DNA from: Deltaproteobacteria bacterium
GTDB taxonomy: Bacteria > Desulfobacterota > Desulfobacteria > Desulfobacterales > UBA5852
Direction: 5' to 3'
Length of the DNA stretch: 64,000 nucleotides
NCBI GenBank assembly: GCA_020444045.1
Contig: JAHLLS010000013.1
Span: 62,001-126,000, forward strand
Translations under genes and position numbers: made by a program
The notes under the pieces: generated by a model
Database searches by the model: none
Seen by the model: only the letters and a program-made list of their open reading frames with translations
What the model was told of the DNA's origin: nothing
In this document: positions 9,351-18,762 of the stretch, piece by piece
How positions within the stretch are numbered: the stretch's first letter is position 1
How the letters are laid out: each line of letters starts with the position of its first letter

Positions 9351-11756
9351 ATGGTGAGAAAGATCAGAAAGGCTGCGGTCATCGGCTCCGGTGTCATGGG
9401 TGGCGGTATTGCCGCGCTGCTGGCCAGTGCAGGAATCAAGACACTGATGCTGGACATTGTCCCCTTTGATTTGACCGAAGAGGAAAAAAAAGATCCCAAG
9501 GCCCGCAACCGGATGGTCAAGGCCGGGTATGATAATCTTTTGACGATTCAGCCGGCGTTGCTGATGCAGAAGAAGGATATCGGACTGATTTCCATCGGCA
9601 ACCTGGAGGATGACTTCGACCAACTGGCGGAATGCGATTGGATCGTGGAGGTCGTCGTCGAAAATCTAAAGGTCAAACAAGACCTTTTCGCCCGCATCGA
9701 CAAGGTTCGTAAAGCCGGCACGGTCGTTTCGTCCAACACGTCGGGCATCCCGCTCAAGGCCATGTCGGAAGGGTTGAGCGATGATTTTCGCAAGCATTTC
9801 CTCGGGACCCATTTTTTCAACCCGGTGCGCTATATGCACCTGCTGGAAATCATTCCCGGAGAGGAAACCGATAAGGATCTCCTCTGCTTCATGGCGGATT
9901 TCGGTGAACGCATTCTCGGTAAGGGCATCGTCTGGGCCAAGGACACCCCCAACTTCGTGGGCAACCGCATCGGGGTCCAGGGCATGGTCAAAACCATGCA
10001 GATGATGCAGGAAGAGGGCATGACTGTGACCGAAGTCGACGCACTTTTCGGCCAAGCCATGGGGCGGCCTAAAACAGCTATGCTAAAAACTGCTGATATA
10101 GTTGGCCTGGATACGCTTGGACATGTTGCCCGAAACAGTTATGAACTGATCTCCGACGAGGAAGAAAAAAAAGATTTTGTCTTGCCGGATTTCTTTGATC
10201 AAATGCTTGAAAAAAAGATGTTGGGCAAAAAGACCCAAGGAGGTTTCTACAAGACCGAATTGACGCCGGAGTGGAAAAAAGTCCGCAAAGTCATTAATCT
10301 CGACTCTCTGGAATATGAAGACTGGCAGAAAGTTGAGTTCCCCTGCCTGCAGGAAGCCAAGAAAGCCAAAACTTTACCTGATAAAATCCGAGCCATCGTT
10401 TACGGCGACGACAAGGGGGCGCGTTTCGCTTGGAAGGTTTTAGCGGACCAATTGATCTATTCGGCCCTCCGCATCCCTGAGATTTCCGACACCATCGTCG
10501 AAATCGACAATGCCATGAAGTGGGGTTTTAACTTTGAGATGGGGCCCTTCGAGGCCTGGGACGCCATCGGCGTCAAGGAATCCGTGGCCAAGATGGAAGC
10601 CGACGGCCTGACGGTTCCGGCCAAGGTCAAAGACATGCTGGCGGCGGACGTCACGTCTTTCTACAAGACGGAAAACGGCAAGGTGTCCTTTTATGATTTC
10701 GACACCAAGGGCTATAAAGAAGTCGTCGTGAGCGAGAGCAACATCTCTCTGGCGGCGCTCAAAGGCTCCGGCAAGCTGGTCAAGACCTGTGATTCGGCCT
10801 CTTTGGTAGATCTCGGTGACGGTGTTTTCTGCTGTGAATTCCACACCAAGATGAATGCCCTGAACGCTGAAATCATCCAGTTCATGGATGAGGCCATGGA
10901 CTATGTCGACGAAAACGGCGTGGGACTGGTCATTGGTAATCAGGCCGGCGGCATGCCCGGCGCCTTTTCGGCGGGGGCGGATCTGGTGCAGGTGGGGACG
11001 GCCGCCAAAACCGATCGCCTCGAAGAAGTCGACCAGATGATCAGAGCTCTCCACGCCGTTGTGCAACGCGAGACCTTCAGCCCCTTTCCCGTCGTGGCGG
11101 CACCCTATGGTTTGGCTCTGGGGGGCGGATGCGAAGTGTGTTTGGCGGCCGACCGTATCGTGGCCCATGCCGAACTTTATATGGGGCTGGTGGAAATCGG
11201 GGTTGGGCTTCTGCCCGGTGGCGGCGGCTGCAAGAACCTCTGGAAAAAAGCGGTCAACTCCATTCCGTCGCATGTAAAAGACGTCGATTTGTCCAAATTC
11301 TTCATCCCGACCTTCATGAACATCGCGACCGCCAAGGTTTCCATGTCGGCCGCCCAGGCCCGCGCCGCCGGGTTCCTTGGTCCCCAGGATCGCATTGTAT
11401 TCAATCGCGATCTGCTGATCGGCGAAGCCAAGAAAGAAGTGTTGCGCATGGCGGATGCCGGTTATGCGCCGCCGGCCAAGAAAAAGCTGAAGGTGCTCGG
11501 TGCCGCGGCCGAAGGTATGGTGAACGGTGAGATATTCAACATGCAAAGCGCCGGTTATGTTTCGGAGTACGACGCCTTCCTGGCCCGGCGGATTGCCACG
11601 GTAGTGGGGGGCGGCGATGTCCGCACCAATAGCGAAGTCGACGAGGAAGTGATTCTCAACCTCGAGCGTGAAGCGTTTATCGACTTTCTGAAACAGGAAA
11701 AGACGTTGGCCCGCATCGAGCACATGCTGAAGACGGGCAAACCCCTGCGCAATTAA
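9351..11756 (+). CDS. 3-hydroxyacyl-CoA dehydrogenase / enoyl-CoA hydratase fusion
   Basis: 801-residue bifunctional beta-oxidation enzyme. The N-terminal half is an NAD-dependent 3-hydroxyacyl-CoA dehydrogenase (Rossmann motif GSGVMGGGIAALLA near residue 12, then SSNTSGIP and GTHFFNPV). The C-terminal third is a crotonase domain (GAFSAGADL; GLALGGGCE; MGLVEIGVGLLPGGGG). This order is the reverse of E. coli FadB and matches the dehydrogenase-first bacterial fusions. It would hydrate trans-2-enoyl-CoA and oxidise the product in the cytoplasm. The ATG at 9351 has GGGAGGT seven bases upstream; earlier starts would lie in the operator. The thiolase gene follows after 40 bp. Confidence 0.95.
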   Translation: MVRKIRKAAVIGSGVMGGGIAALLASAGIKTLMLDIVPFDLTEEEKKDPKARNRMVKAGYDNLLTIQPALLMQKKDIGLISIGNLEDDFDQLAECDWIVEVVVENLKVKQDLFARIDKVRKAGTVVSSNTSGIPLKAMSEGLSDDFRKHFLGTHFFNPVRYMHLLEIIPGEETDKDLLCFMADFGERILGKGIVWAKDTPNFVGNRIGVQGMVKTMQMMQEEGMTVTEVDALFGQAMGRPKTAMLKTADIVGLDTLGHVARNSYELISDEEEKKDFVLPDFFDQMLEKKMLGKKTQGGFYKTELTPEWKKVRKVINLDSLEYEDWQKVEFPCLQEAKKAKTLPDKIRAIVYGDDKGARFAWKVLADQLIYSALRIPEISDTIVEIDNAMKWGFNFEMGPFEAWDAIGVKESVAKMEADGLTVPAKVKDMLAADVTSFYKTENGKVSFYDFDTKGYKEVVVSESNISLAALKGSGKLVKTCDSASLVDLGDGVFCCEFHTKMNALNAEIIQFMDEAMDYVDENGVGLVIGNQAGGMPGAFSAGADLVQVGTAAKTDRLEEVDQMIRALHAVVQRETFSPFPVVAAPYGLALGGGCEVCLAADRIVAHAELYMGLVEIGVGLLPGGGGCKNLWKKAVNSIPSHVKDVDLSKFFIPTFMNIATAKVSMSAAQARAAGFLGPQDRIVFNRDLLIGEAKKEVLRMADAGYAPPAKKKLKVLGAAAEGMVNGEIFNMQSAGYVSEYDAFLARRIATVVGGGDVRTNSEVDEEVILNLEREAFIDFLKQEKTLARIEHMLKTGKPLRN

Positions 11757-11796
11757 TCCGGCAACCCGGACGTATTATTTTAAGGAGGAACCAAAC

Positions 11797-12981
11797 ATGA
11801 GAGATGCCTATATCGTTACATCCGTGCGAACCCCTGGTTGCCGAAGGGGCAAAGGGGCGTTCAAAGATACACGACCCGAGGATCTGCTGTCCTTCATTCT
11901 GAAATCCGCCGTGGAAAAGACGCCCAATCTGGCACCGGCCCAGGTGGATGATCTGATGGTCGGCTGTTCTTTTCCCGAAGCGGAACAGGGGCTGAACATC
12001 GGCAGGATTGCCGGCCAGATTGCCGGTTTTCCGGAGACTGTTTCCGGGGCCACCGTCAATCGCTTCTGCTCGTCCGGTTTGGAAGCCATTGCCCTGGCGT
12101 CACTGCGCGTCATGGCCGGCTGGTCCGATATTACCATTGGCGGCGGTGTGGAATCCATGACCTACGTTCCCATGGGCGGCAACCTGCCGCGCCCTCATCC
12201 TGAGTATACCCGCACCCAGGCGGACCTGTATGCCTCGATGGGCATTACGGCTGAAAATGTGGCCAATCGCTATGATGTCTCCCGTGAGGCCCAGGACGAA
12301 TTTGCCTATCATTCTCAGATGAAGGCCGCCGAAGCCCAGAAGAACGGGGCCTACACCGAAATCGTTCCGACACCGGCCGCCAAATACGTTCTGACCGACA
12401 AGGGAACTTACCAGAAGGAAACCTTTCTGCAGGACTTCGATGACGGTGTTCGTGCGACCACGACCATCGAAGGCCTGAACAAGCTGCGGGCGGTCTTCGC
12501 CGTAAACGGCTCCGTTACGGCCGGTAATTCCTCCCAGACCACCGACGGCGCCGCCGCTAGTGTGATCATGAGTGAGAACATGGTTAAAGAACTGGGTGTG
12601 CAACCGGTGGCCAAGCTGAAATGCTACACCACGGTCGGTTGTGGTGCCGACGAAATGGGGGTCGGTCCGGCCTATGCCATTCCCAAGCTGTTGAAGATCG
12701 CCGGTATGGACATCAAGGACATTGGTCTGTTTGAAATCAACGAGGCCTTCGCCTCCCAGGCCATTTACTGCATCCGACAACTCGGTCTTGAAAACGACAT
12801 GGACAAGATCAATGTCAATGGCGGGGCCATCGCTCTGGGGCATCCCCTGGGCTGCACCGGTGCCAAACTATGCGCCACACTGCTGCGCAACATGAAGGAC
12901 CGCGGCGTGAAATATGGCGTGGAATCCATGTGCATCGGCGGCGGAATGGGGGCGGCGGCTCTATTTGAGTTGTGTGACTAG
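11797..12981 (+). CDS. Acetyl-CoA acyltransferase (thiolase)
   Basis: 394 residues, full thiolase length. The acyl-accepting Cys is C91 in NRFCSSGLEA, the catalytic His is H349 in GGAIALGHPLGCTG, and the second Cys is C379 in CIGGGMG. It cleaves 3-ketoacyl-CoA, completing the step after the upstream fusion enzyme, with which it forms a FadBA-like operon. Ribosome site AAGGAGG is nine bases before the ATG. Sequence spacing favours a degradative rather than a biosynthetic thiolase, but chain-length preference cannot be told. A strong terminator follows about 70 bp downstream. Confidence 0.96.
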   Translation: MRDAYIVTSVRTPGCRRGKGAFKDTRPEDLLSFILKSAVEKTPNLAPAQVDDLMVGCSFPEAEQGLNIGRIAGQIAGFPETVSGATVNRFCSSGLEAIALASLRVMAGWSDITIGGGVESMTYVPMGGNLPRPHPEYTRTQADLYASMGITAENVANRYDVSREAQDEFAYHSQMKAAEAQKNGAYTEIVPTPAAKYVLTDKGTYQKETFLQDFDDGVRATTTIEGLNKLRAVFAVNGSVTAGNSSQTTDGAAASVIMSENMVKELGVQPVAKLKCYTTVGCGADEMGVGPAYAIPKLLKIAGMDIKDIGLFEINEAFASQAIYCIRQLGLENDMDKINVNGGAIALGHPLGCTGAKLCATLLRNMKDRGVKYGVESMCIGGGMGAAALFELCD

Positions 12982-13052
12982 AGCACGCCTGCCTGCCGGG
13001 TGGTGGTGACGCCGCCTATCCGGTGGGTGCCGCCCTATTAGCGCCATCATCG

Positions 13053-13106
13053 CCGGCCGTGCGGTCACGACCTCTCAATGGTCGATCCGCATGGCCGGTT
13101 TTTTTT
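13053..13106 (+). terminator. Rho-independent terminator of the beta-oxidation operon
   Basis: Stem 13053-13064 with 13087-13098 (12 bp with one G-T pair), then a run of eight T. It lies between the thiolase gene and a convergent small gene. Confidence 0.85.
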
Positions 13107-13142
13107 GATTTCGTGGGGGTGATGATCGATGGCGGGGCGATA

Positions 13143-13319
13143 TTATTGCGAAAAATCCGCCTTTTCGGCCTGGGGGGCTTTTCGGACGGTTTGATCGATG
13201 GTGTCGTAAATCGTCTGGAAGGTTTCGGGAAATCCGGCGGGTGAGACACGTCCGGCTTCTATGAATTTGACGACGATCTCCTTGGCCGCGCGCAGAATTT
13301 GTTCATCGATGGACGCCAT
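13143..13319 (-). CDS. Small protein resembling the MucR/Ros N-terminal region
   Basis: 58 residues, starting at the ATG with AAGGA eight bases upstream; longer forms of the frame look non-coding. The central segment AKEIVVKFIEAGRVSPAGFP resembles the N-terminal helix pair of MucR/Ros regulators (EIV-AYV-N-AVP-LP), but the zinc-finger DNA-binding half is missing. It may therefore be a stand-alone oligomerisation module. The resemblance is by eye and could be coincidental. It is convergent with the thiolase operon. Confidence 0.55.
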   Translation of the reverse strand: MASIDEQILRAAKEIVVKFIEAGRVSPAGFPETFQTIYDTIDQTVRKAPQAEKADFSQ

Positions 13320-13589
13320 GCCGATTTTCCTTGTTGCAAGGTGTTGATGGTTGCAAATGCTAAAGCATGAAGGTCCTTTTCCTGTCAAGGCCGATTCCCC
13401 GGTCCATGCATCCTGTCCGCAGGTGCCCCAAAAAATCAAAAGCATTGAAATTTTAGTGCCGTCGGTATAGAACTACCGCCAATTTCAATGGATCTTGCAT
13501 CGCATAAAGTGATATCAGGGCCATATTCCGACCTTGAGCATTGTGGGCTTGGGCGCGGTCGATAATTTACAAGCGCCGGGGAACAGGGA

Positions 13590-15713
13590 ATGGGTTTAAA
13601 ACGTTCTAACAAACGTTGCATGTCGCTGCTGGTGGCCATGGGGTTGCTTTTGGCGACCTCGGGTTGTTTTTTTAATCTCAGCAAGGAAAAAGATTTTAAA
13701 AGCTGGTATTTCGGTGATCCGGGCATGGCCGGCGCTTTGGGCGAAACGCGTTGCGACCCCTATGCCGATCGAATCCAGGGCGAACGTCATCCCTATTATT
13801 TGCATTTCAGGACGCTGGAAGTCCTCTATCAGCCCCAGGGGGGCGTGCATTACCCCGAGCGCAGCACCGCCACAACAGTCGAAGGCAAAGGTGGACGGAT
13901 TGCCTATGCCTGTGAAATGGTTGAAGAAGGCCGCGAAACATTCAATTTTAATGCGGTTGATGCCGGCCTGGTCGATGTGATGATTCCCTACCGCAAAATG
14001 ACGGCTACGCCTGGGGAGGCCTCGCCGGATTACCAGACGGGTTCCTATGCGGGCAGTGTGGTCTACAATGCGGGTATTGCGACGGTCATGAAAACCCCCG
14101 TCTATCTGGTGCATGATATTCTCAAGACGCTTTACCTCCCTGTTGCCGGCACCTATTTCATGTTCAGATCCGATGAAGAGGAGGGAGCGCCTGCTCTGAC
14201 AACCCCGGAGGAAGCGCCGGCTGCGGCAAGCGAAGACGATGTGCCGACTGCCGCGGAAGCGGCTCCGGTTGAAGCGGAAACGGCTGAAACGATTGATGCG
14301 GCGTCGGTGGATATGGTGGCCGTTTCCGAAGAGGTCAAGACCGGCACGTCATCGGATGCGGAACCGGTCATATCCGACGCCGTTGCTGAACAAAAGGTGA
14401 CGGAAGCCCCTAAAGACGAGGCTTCCGTGGGCCAACCGGCAGCCGACCAAGACATCGTGTCGGAACCGCCGGCCGAAGCAGTTGCCGCTGCGGTGCCGGT
14501 TGCGGAAGAAACGGCTGTGGATGCTTCGGTGCCTGCCGCCGCAGACGAGACTGAAACAGCGGCTTCCGCCGGCGTTGCGGTGCCCGCTGTCCAAGATTCT
14601 TCCCCACGCGATGCCGAACCGGAAGCGGCCGGCGCGACTGACGGTAGCGTTATTGTTGAAGAAGATTTAACCGCGACGCCGGCGGAGAGCGTCGTTGGCG
14701 AAGAAGCGGAACCGCCGCTCCTGGAAGAAGAAACGCCTACCGTCGCCGCCGCGCGAGACGACCAGCCATCCCTGGTGGAAGAAACCGCGGCTCCTGAAGT
14801 GACGGTGCAGGAGCCGCCCGTGGCGATTGCCAGCGTGACGGAGAGCCAGGAACCGCTCGCCGAAGCGGCCCCGCCGCCGTTGCAGCGTAAAGAAGTGGAA
14901 ATCTCCAGGCGCAAGCTGAAAAAACAGGTGGCCTTCCTGGGGGTTGGCACCCGATCGGCATCGGTCAGCCCGGATATCAAATCCTTTTTTGAGGAGAGGG
15001 TCTGGCCGGCCTTCTTGGATGAATGCAGTCGCAGCGTTCATATGGTCCAAAGCGGCGACCCCCGTTTTCCTGAGGCCTTGACCCAACTGTCTCGTGACCA
15101 GTTTGGACGCTTTAACAGTTTTGAATTGATTACGCTTGCCCGTCTCAGCGGCATCAATGCCGTGGTGACAGGAACGATCGTCGACATCCGACTTGCCAAT
15201 GAGATCAGTGGTGTCCTGTGGTATAAAGAACCCGAAGGATATTTGCGGGTGGCCATTCTGGTGGAAGTCTACGATGCTGAGACCGGTACCAAGCTGCTCG
15301 ATAAAACCCTGGTGCACGAGATAGAAGTGGATGAATTGGAACCCGGCAGCGAGGGCAAGCTCCGCAACGAAGATATGGTGTTTGTCCAAATCGCCCTGGG
15401 TAGCATTGCCGCAAAAATGAGTGAATTGGTCTGCGACGTTCTCGATGACCAGCCCTGGCGCGCTTTTGTCACCGGCATTGACGGGCCCCGCATTACCCTG
15501 TCCGCCGGATCCGATTCTGGCCTGGTACCCGGGAATATTTTAACCGTCTATAACAGCCAGATCATCGACGGCCTCAACAACCAGCAGTTTTTTCTGACCG
15601 GCGAGCGCGTCGGGCGTTTGCAGATTACCGGCGTATTTCCCGATCACACCGAGGCGCTTCTGATCGAGGGCAGCAATATCCAGGACTACAGCCTGGTCTT
15701 GCCGGAATCATGA
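13590..15713 (+). CDS. Lipoprotein with acidic linker and FlgT/CsgG-like C-terminal region
   Basis: 707 residues. The signal sequence ends in a lipobox (LLATSGC, about residue 27). Residues about 195-440 are low complexity, rich in Ala, Glu, Pro and Val, and probably a flexible linker. The C-terminal 270 residues look folded: [13 protein letters not shown], then a region that discusses [15 protein letters not shown] (CsgG-like) and a tail [12 protein letters not shown] with a second VGRLQITGV strand, as in FlgT-type C-terminal domains. Likely an outer-membrane or periplasmic lipoprotein. The specific role is unknown. ATG 13590 has GGGA close upstream. Confidence 0.8.
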   Translation: MGLKRSNKRCMSLLVAMGLLLATSGCFFNLSKEKDFKSWYFGDPGMAGALGETRCDPYADRIQGERHPYYLHFRTLEVLYQPQGGVHYPERSTATTVEGKGGRIAYACEMVEEGRETFNFNAVDAGLVDVMIPYRKMTATPGEASPDYQTGSYAGSVVYNAGIATVMKTPVYLVHDILKTLYLPVAGTYFMFRSDEEEGAPALTTPEEAPAAASEDDVPTAAEAAPVEAETAETIDAASVDMVAVSEEVKTGTSSDAEPVISDAVAEQKVTEAPKDEASVGQPAADQDIVSEPPAEAVAAAVPVAEETAVDASVPAAADETETAASAGVAVPAVQDSSPRDAEPEAAGATDGSVIVEEDLTATPAESVVGEEAEPPLLEEETPTVAAARDDQPSLVEETAAPEVTVQEPPVAIASVTESQEPLAEAAPPPLQRKEVEISRRKLKKQVAFLGVGTRSASVSPDIKSFFEERVWPAFLDECSRSVHMVQSGDPRFPEALTQLSRDQFGRFNSFELITLARLSGINAVVTGTIVDIRLANEISGVLWYKEPEGYLRVAILVEVYDAETGTKLLDKTLVHEIEVDELEPGSEGKLRNEDMVFVQIALGSIAAKMSELVCDVLDDQPWRAFVTGIDGPRITLSAGSDSGLVPGNILTVYNSQIIDGLNNQQFFLTGERVGRLQITGVFPDHTEALLIEGSNIQDYSLVLPES

Positions 15714-15744
15714 CGATGTCAACGTGAATCGCCTGTGATGGACG

Positions 15745-15779
15745 ACGCCCCCAGCGCAGATGCTGCGCTGGGGGCGTTT
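15745..15779 (+). terminator. Terminator-like hairpin
   Basis: Perfect 14-bp stem (15745-15758 with 15764-15777) with a five-base loop, followed by only a short T stretch. It lies between the lipoprotein gene and the convergent dus gene. Confidence 0.6.
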
Positions 15780-15940
15780 GCCCGGCGTGAGTCACGCCGT
15801 TACCTCTGGTCACCCCGCGTTATTTCTCTTGCGGCCTTCCTTGCCGATTTTCCCTTGCACCAGCACAGGTTCAATCTGTTCACCGGCGGAGCCTTTTCAA
15901 CCGGGCGTCAGAATGCCCGTGAGCCGTCGGTCGGCAAGGC

Positions 15941-16924
15941 CTATTCAAAGGGGACCGCTGCTTTCACCAGCTGGTTTTCATACCGGTCGATGGCGGCCAT
16001 GGTTTCTTCCAGCGTGTTGACGGTTGTGATGGATTTCCGAAACTGGCTGCTGCCATGGAGTCCTTTGACAAACCAGCCTAACCGACTGCGCATCATCAGA
16101 CAGGCCTGGCGTTCGCCCAGATAAGCCACCGAATCCTTGAGATAGCGTTTCATGACATTGAAGTGCTGAGCCCGTGTCGGCGCCGCTGGGGCTTGACCGT
16201 TCAGGAGGGCCAGGACAGCCGAAAAAATAAAGGGGTTGCCGATGGCCGCCCGTCCTATCATGACCCCGTCACAACCGGTTTGTGACAACATGCGGAGCGC
16301 ATCTTCGGCCGTTGCGATATCGCCGTTGCCGATCACCGGAATGTTTAGGGCCTGCTTGATCGTGGCGATCAGCGACCAGTCCGCTTTGCCCCGAAATCCC
16401 TGAGCGGCGCTACGTGGGTGAATCGCCAAGGCGTCGACGCCGCAGGCTTCCGCTAATCGAGCGATTTCCAGGGCCTGACGACCGGAAATATCCCAGCCGC
16501 TGCGGATTTTGATGGTCAACGGCACGCTGATCGCCTTTCGAAGGGCGGTTAGCAGGGCTTCGGCCCGATCCGGGACGCGCATCAAGGCCACCCCGGAACC
16601 GGTTTTAACAATTTTTTTAACCGCACACCCAAAGTTGATATCGACCAGGGCGGCACCGGCCGCCACCGCCCGTTGTGCGGCATCCGCCGTAATCGCCGGG
16701 TCCGCGCCAAAAAGCTGGACCGCCAGCGGGTATTCTTCGGGGACGGTATGCATCAGCCGGGCGGTTTTCTCCGATCCATAGACCAGGCCGTTGGCGCTGA
16801 CCATTTCCGAATAGACGAGACCGCACCCGGCTTCTTTGGCCAGCAGGCGCAAGGGCAGATTGGAAATACCGGCCAGCGGGGCAAACACGATGTTGTTGGA
16901 CAGTTTGACGGCTCCGATCTGCAT
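15941..16924 (-). CDS. dusB: tRNA-dihydrouridine synthase, DusB type
   Basis: About 327 residues, FMN-dependent enzyme that reduces uridines in the tRNA D-loop. Visible signatures: APLAGISNLPLRLL at the N-terminus, SANGL, the FMN/active-site motif DINFGCAVKKIVKTGSG with its catalytic Cys, KIRSGW, and GNGDI followed by GVMIGRAAIGNPF. The ATG at 16924 is chosen because it lies four bases after the stop of the upstream DUF1848 gene, which suggests translational coupling. The longer form from 16999 would overlap that gene by 70 bp. Confidence 0.93.
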   Translation of the reverse strand: MQIGAVKLSNNIVFAPLAGISNLPLRLLAKEAGCGLVYSEMVSANGLVYGSEKTARLMHTVPEEYPLAVQLFGADPAITADAAQRAVAAGAALVDINFGCAVKKIVKTGSGVALMRVPDRAEALLTALRKAISVPLTIKIRSGWDISGRQALEIARLAEACGVDALAIHPRSAAQGFRGKADWSLIATIKQALNIPVIGNGDIATAEDALRMLSQTGCDGVMIGRAAIGNPFIFSAVLALLNGQAPAAPTRAQHFNVMKRYLKDSVAYLGERQACLMMRSRLGWFVKGLHGSSQFRKSITTVNTLEETMAAIDRYENQLVKAAVPFE

Positions 16925-16928
16925 GCGT

Positions 16929-17852
16929 TTACGATCGCTTTCGATTGAGAGGCCGCCGGGAAGGGGCCTGCGGGTTGGCATAACAAAACAGGCAGTCATG
17001 GTAGCAGGGCTGCTGGCGGTAAGAACCGATATCGGCGGCGATATTACACGTGCACCCCTGGGTTCGTCGCTGACCCGGATCTTTTTTCATGGCGAAGCCG
17101 CCGCCAAAAAGGTCGGCCAGCAACGGTCCGGAGATGCACGCGCCGGAACGGATGTCGGTGTCTGCGGGAAGGGCGTCCAGAATCGTCTGCTCGCAGCAGA
17201 CGTGCAAGTCGATTTGCCTTTCTCGCAAGGCGGCGGCCATGCCTGTCAGCGTTTCGACTTTGACAGCGAGGGGCGGGTCCACCATTTCCAGTCGGGCTTC
17301 AGGCAGGCGAAGCCTCACCTTTCGATAGAGATCAACGAAGCTGGTGACACAGCGGCGGATACCGACGGCGGCCAATGCATCGGAAATGGGTTCCAGGGCG
17401 TCAAGGTGCCGGTGGAATGCGGCCCCGTTGCTGCGACGAAAAAAGCAAAGGGGATCGAAGCGCCACGTGATGGCCAGCGGATCATGCCGCTGGGCCAGTT
17501 CGGTTATCTGTTGGATGCGTTCCGCCAGGGGCGGCACATGCGGTTCAAGCCGTCGATCGGTCGCATTGATGGTGAAATTGAAGAACAGCGGGTATCCCCG
17601 TTGCTGCAGCTTGCGATCATAGTTCCCGCGTAGAAAAGGGCCGAAATTTTTGGACCAGAACACAATGCTGTGAAGTTCATGGGGCTGTGCCGGCACCCGT
17701 CGGCGATGGTGATTGTAGGGGTTGATGACCTCAAAACAGCCGTTTGTGATACCTGCCATAAACCAGTCCATGTAAAAGGCCGGAATATCGGTCCGGCGGG
17801 AGGCGGATACGATTGTTTTCAACGGCGGCGATGCCAGCATAACAAAAATCAT
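16929..17852 (-). CDS. DUF1848 family protein with C-terminal Cys motif
   Basis: 307 residues. N-terminal SASRRTDIPAFY and VFWSKNF are hallmarks of DUF1848. The C-terminus carries CTCNIAADIGSY followed by CYHDCLFCYANP, a CxxxCxxC arrangement like that which binds an Fe-S cluster in radical SAM enzymes, although located at the wrong end of the protein. The family has no established biochemical function. It is transcribed with dusB, separated by four bases, so a link to tRNA modification is possible but unproven. Confidence 0.85.
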   Translation of the reverse strand: MIFVMLASPPLKTIVSASRRTDIPAFYMDWFMAGITNGCFEVINPYNHHRRRVPAQPHELHSIVFWSKNFGPFLRGNYDRKLQQRGYPLFFNFTINATDRRLEPHVPPLAERIQQITELAQRHDPLAITWRFDPLCFFRRSNGAAFHRHLDALEPISDALAAVGIRRCVTSFVDLYRKVRLRLPEARLEMVDPPLAVKVETLTGMAAALRERQIDLHVCCEQTILDALPADTDIRSGACISGPLLADLFGGGFAMKKDPGQRRTQGCTCNIAADIGSYRQQPCYHDCLFCYANPQAPSRRPLNRKRS

Positions 17853-17944
17853 TCGAGTTTATGGGTGACAGCAAGGACGGCATCGCCCACGCGCGGTGGG
17901 CATGTTGTTGCGGATACCGCCGGGCAACGGCATCGTTTTGATGC

Positions 17945-18274
17945 CTATTTTTTCATTTTTTTCAGTGAGATGACCTGCCCACCCCCCGATGGCTTGCGTG
18001 ACGGTGGCGGGGCTTCGGGTGCCGGCAGCGGCGTTTCCTGGATCGGTACAGCGACTTTTTCCAGGCGCATGCGCTGGCTGTTCATGGTGAATTCTTCGCC
18101 ATTGATGTAGACATCGCGCAAAATCCAGGTAACCACTTGGGGAGGCACCTGCAGCATGAGAAGTTTGACATGGTACCAGTCGGGTTTGGCATCCGGCAGG
18201 ATTTCCTCGATACGCGCGAACACAAGCGGCTGGTCCTCGTGGTGAATGAGTACAAGATCGTTTTCAACTGCCAT
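17945..18274 (-). CDS. Conserved hypothetical protein
   Basis: 109 residues. The first 75 form a compact soluble region with alternating hydrophobic residues (VLIHHEDQPLVFARIEEI, VVTWILRD), suggesting a small beta-barrel or SH3-like fold. The tail is Pro-rich and ends in a basic cluster (ISLKKMKK). No family is recognised. A ribosome-site-like GGAA precedes the ATG. It is the first gene of a minus-strand run with the DUF1848 gene, 92 bp away. Confidence 0.65.
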   Translation of the reverse strand: MAVENDLVLIHHEDQPLVFARIEEILPDAKPDWYHVKLLMLQVPPQVVTWILRDVYINGEEFTMNSQRMRLEKVAVPIQETPLPAPEAPPPSRKPSGGGQVISLKKMKK

Positions 18275-18762
18275 GGTGACACGGTTCCTTTCAAGCGTGT
18301 GTATGGTGCAACGGGATGGCCACCGAATCGTGAAAGCCTTCCCCGCAGCGATGGCTATAGGCGGATTACTGCAGCGGTAAAATGCCGTATGAACCCCGTA
18401 ACGGTAAGGATGATCTGGGCAATGGGAAGCCTGTCACTTCAGGACCCGTCGTCGCCGGTCGTCCTTTTCGTTCTTAAAACCCGATGGCGCGGTGCCATCA
18501 TTGATAAAGAATTATGCCGAATTGATCAAGCCTATCTCTGGCTTGGATACTGTTCATCGATTGTATTGCGGCACAATCGTACTGCTTGGGGTGCCATCGA
18601 CGCCGACCGACACTCTGACAGGTGGGGCTGGTTTGCGTCTCCATCGTATATGAGATATACATTGACCCGAATTCGGAACGATCGCATGCGTGATATTTTG
18701 TCAACCGCGTGTCGGGTTTCCGACTTGGCGCAATACCATTTCTTTAAAGGAGATTCATCTTC
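18275..18762. other. Divergent intergenic region
   Basis: 488 bp between divergently transcribed genes. An open frame crosses it on the plus strand, but it overlaps the start of the upstream gene and has no recognisable protein features. No convincing promoter or dyad was found. Confidence 0.4.

Noticed and set aside
10440-11723. 427-codon minus-strand frame
   Set aside because: Shadow of the hydroxyacyl-CoA dehydrogenase/hydratase gene.
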